Source: Theropithecus gelada (Eukaryota; Chordata; Mammalia; Primates; Cercopithecidae). Taken from it: a DNA stretch of 64,000 bases. Positions 62,491 to 64,000 of this stretch are shown piece by piece. The DNA lies in contig NC_037682.1 of assembly GCF_003255815.1 (NCBI RefSeq), positions 49,253,131 to 49,317,130 of the forward strand, read 5' to 3'. The notes beneath the pieces were generated by a model that had not been told where the DNA came from, did not search any database, and worked only from the letters and a program-made list of their open reading frames with translations. Numbering within the stretch: position 1 is the stretch's first letter; every line of letters begins with the position of its first letter. The position numbers and the translations under genes were made by a program.

Positions 62491-62716
62491 AATAGTAAAG
62501 TTATTTTTACTACTTCTCTTGCTTTAGTTTTTTAGTTTTAAAACTTCTTTTCTAGTAATTTTTCTTTTCCAGTGGTTTCTAAAAATTTTTTTCTAGTAGT
62601 TTTTCTTTTCTAGTAGTTTCTTTAAAAAAAAAAAAAAAAAACAAACTTTTCTGGTAGTTTTTTTTTTTAAACTAAAAAACCAAAGCAAGAAAATTAGTAA
62701 AAATAATTTTACTACT
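62491..62716. repeat. Inverted repeat B with internal tandem units
   Basis: Arms 62491-62538 and 62669-62716, 48 bp each with five mismatches, flank about 130 bp. That middle contains repeated 'tttctagtagtttttctttt'-like units and an A19-type run. The whole could fold as one long hairpin. No known family recognised. Confidence 0.85.
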
Positions 62717-62719
62717 CAA

Positions 62720-64000
62720 AAACATTTGCCCTAAACATCATATACTTAACCACTTGATATATAGAGTGTATCACAAATTTGGGTCTCTACTGTCAGTCTT
62801 CTGAGAAGGAAAGATACTGCATTGATATGGGAGGCCAAGGTCCAAAACACGATAGAGTTTAGATTACTTCTTCTATGGAATCAATAATGGTCTGAATCCT
62901 CCCTCCCAAAAGAAATCCCCCAGGAGCTTAGAAGGTCCAAGGATATACTCCAGTTCTAAGATGGAGTCCATGAGAGGGCCCTCTCAAAGACCAGTGGACC
63001 TAACAATCCACAGTAGAACTAAATCTGAAAACTTTAACAGAAAAGCAGTTATGTGGATGCCAACTTCAAGAGCCTAACTTCACTTTTGTATGCAGGCATA
63101 GATCTTGCCAATGCTTTCAGTCTGTTTTACTGATATCTATACATGTTTCTAACTCTTATCCTCCCAACCAGCTTTTCCTCGAACACAATAAATTCCATAG
63201 ACTTATATGTCCTCTTTGGCTCTGGAAGGCCACAATTTCAAGCCCAGGAAAAAAGAAGGCATGGAGATGATAACTGATCTACTCTCAGCAGAACTTGTTC
63301 TTCTCCCTCTTATGTAAAGTCTGCAGCCCCAACTTGGAGACAAAATAGTATTAGAACAATTACAGAAAATGATTAGATTAGTTGACAGAAAGTAGTCTAG
63401 ACTTGAACTCGGGATGTCTATGCCTGCCTAGTCTTTGTTCTGCTAGCAACTACACGTCCTCCAGCAAATGACTTTTCTGCCTTTTCACTTTCCGTATATT
63501 TAGAAGGAGGATTATTGTTCAGGATTATCACTGAAGTTCCTGGCAACTCTGACCTCTGATTCTAGATGACAGGAATTGACTCTGGCCCTTAGAAAAAGGA
63601 GAGCAGTAGATACTTTTGCTTAGGAAGCTCAAAGGCAAACGTCAAGTTTGGCCATAGCATAGGATGTATCCTCTTAGGAGGATGTTTCCATTTCAAACCA
63701 TTGAAGGGTCTGGAATGATGAGGTCAAATTCAGGTTTCCTTTGTGGGATATTGTGATAGCTCGTAATGCTTGCCCCATGAAATAATGGCTATGGGTGATT
63801 TTTAGAAAAATATATTTAGGAAGAGGGCCTGTAAACGCCTGCTTTTGGGCTACAGCAAACACATTTCTGCAGCCAATGACAAACTCCTGACATTGGGGCT
63901 ATATAATGGAAAGAGTGACACAAACTTAATTTTCGTGTTGCAAGTGAAATATCATAATTTTTGGAAACAAATCTTTATAGCTTTGCTAGGGTATTAATTG
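62720..64000. other. Intronic DNA without an assigned element
   Basis: No repeat family, RNA or splice-supported exon recognised to the window end. The minus-strand frame at 63674-63862 is unremarkable. Confidence 0.5.

Larger units (their letters stand above)
50445..64000 (+). other. SOX6: SOX6 downstream intron (5' part), phase 0
   Basis: It begins with donor gtcagt after the Q-box exon and runs past the window end. It contains a gapped L1PA-like copy, an AluY, MIR and MER5A-like remnants, a large AT and CCAT microsatellite, and an inverted duplication. No following SOX6 exon was seen. Confidence 0.8.

Noticed and set aside
1..64000. CRISPR arrays, operons, tRNA or rRNA genes
   Set aside because: The window is primate intronic DNA. 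I saw no direct-repeat/spacer array and no tRNA cloverleaf beyond tRNA-derived MIR remnants.
50445..64000. Next SOX6 exon
   Set aside because: I looked for the conserved continuation after the Q-box (VQG..PPLMIP) with an acceptor and found none, so it is presumed to lie beyond the window.

Overview
This window is primate nuclear DNA. It lies inside the introns of a SoxD-family transcription factor gene on the + strand, and I read the gene as SOX6. Only two short coding exons are visible: 47370-47543 and 50376-50444. Together they encode the leucine-zipper/Q-box coiled coil that SoxD proteins use to dimerise. The fit to SOX6 rather than its paralogue SOX5 rests on remembered family differences (STMITQLISL and MDLARQQQEQ here). 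The other ~63.7 kb is intron: an upstream intron (1-47369, start outside the window), a complete 2.8 kb intron (47544-50375), and a downstream intron (50445-64000, end outside the window).

Several Alus are AluY-class copies with the 'ggccggatct' and 'ggcttgagccaccgcgcccggcc' variants typical of Old World monkey AluYR subfamilies. I therefore infer a cercopithecid (macaque, baboon or guenon type) rather than an ape.

Layout. 1-1.5 kb: unassigned intron. 1.5-7 kb: an ancient L1M on the minus strand, split by a younger 2 kb L1PA-like insertion. 7.3-8.6 kb: Alu, a half-Alu inside an L2 end, and a MIR. 12.9-14.8 kb and 26.5-27.8 kb: two diverged copies of one hAT-like DNA transposon, each hit by young Alus; the first carries a cluster of three perfect octamer motifs. 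19-26 kb: MIR, Alu, L1M and L2. 28-46 kb: MIR, L2, Tigger-like and Alu remnants among unassigned intron. 47.4-50.4 kb: the two exons. 52.4-54.3 kb: a second L1PA-like copy with a 4-N assembly gap, followed by an AluY. 58.5-60.2 kb: microsatellites. 61.3-62.7 kb: two nested-scale inverted repeats, one with ~128 bp arms at ~96% identity.

The points most worth checking are: (1) a one-base excess in an A9 run that breaks the SOX6 reading frame in the first exon, most likely a sequence error; (2) the unexplained inverted duplication at 61329-62172; (3) the mis-sized N gap in the second L1; (4) the matching terminal inverted repeats and octamer cluster of the hAT-like element. I found no convincing new protein-coding gene, RNA gene, CRISPR array or novel multi-gene system. 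All other long open frames are L1 or Alu fragments or chance frames.
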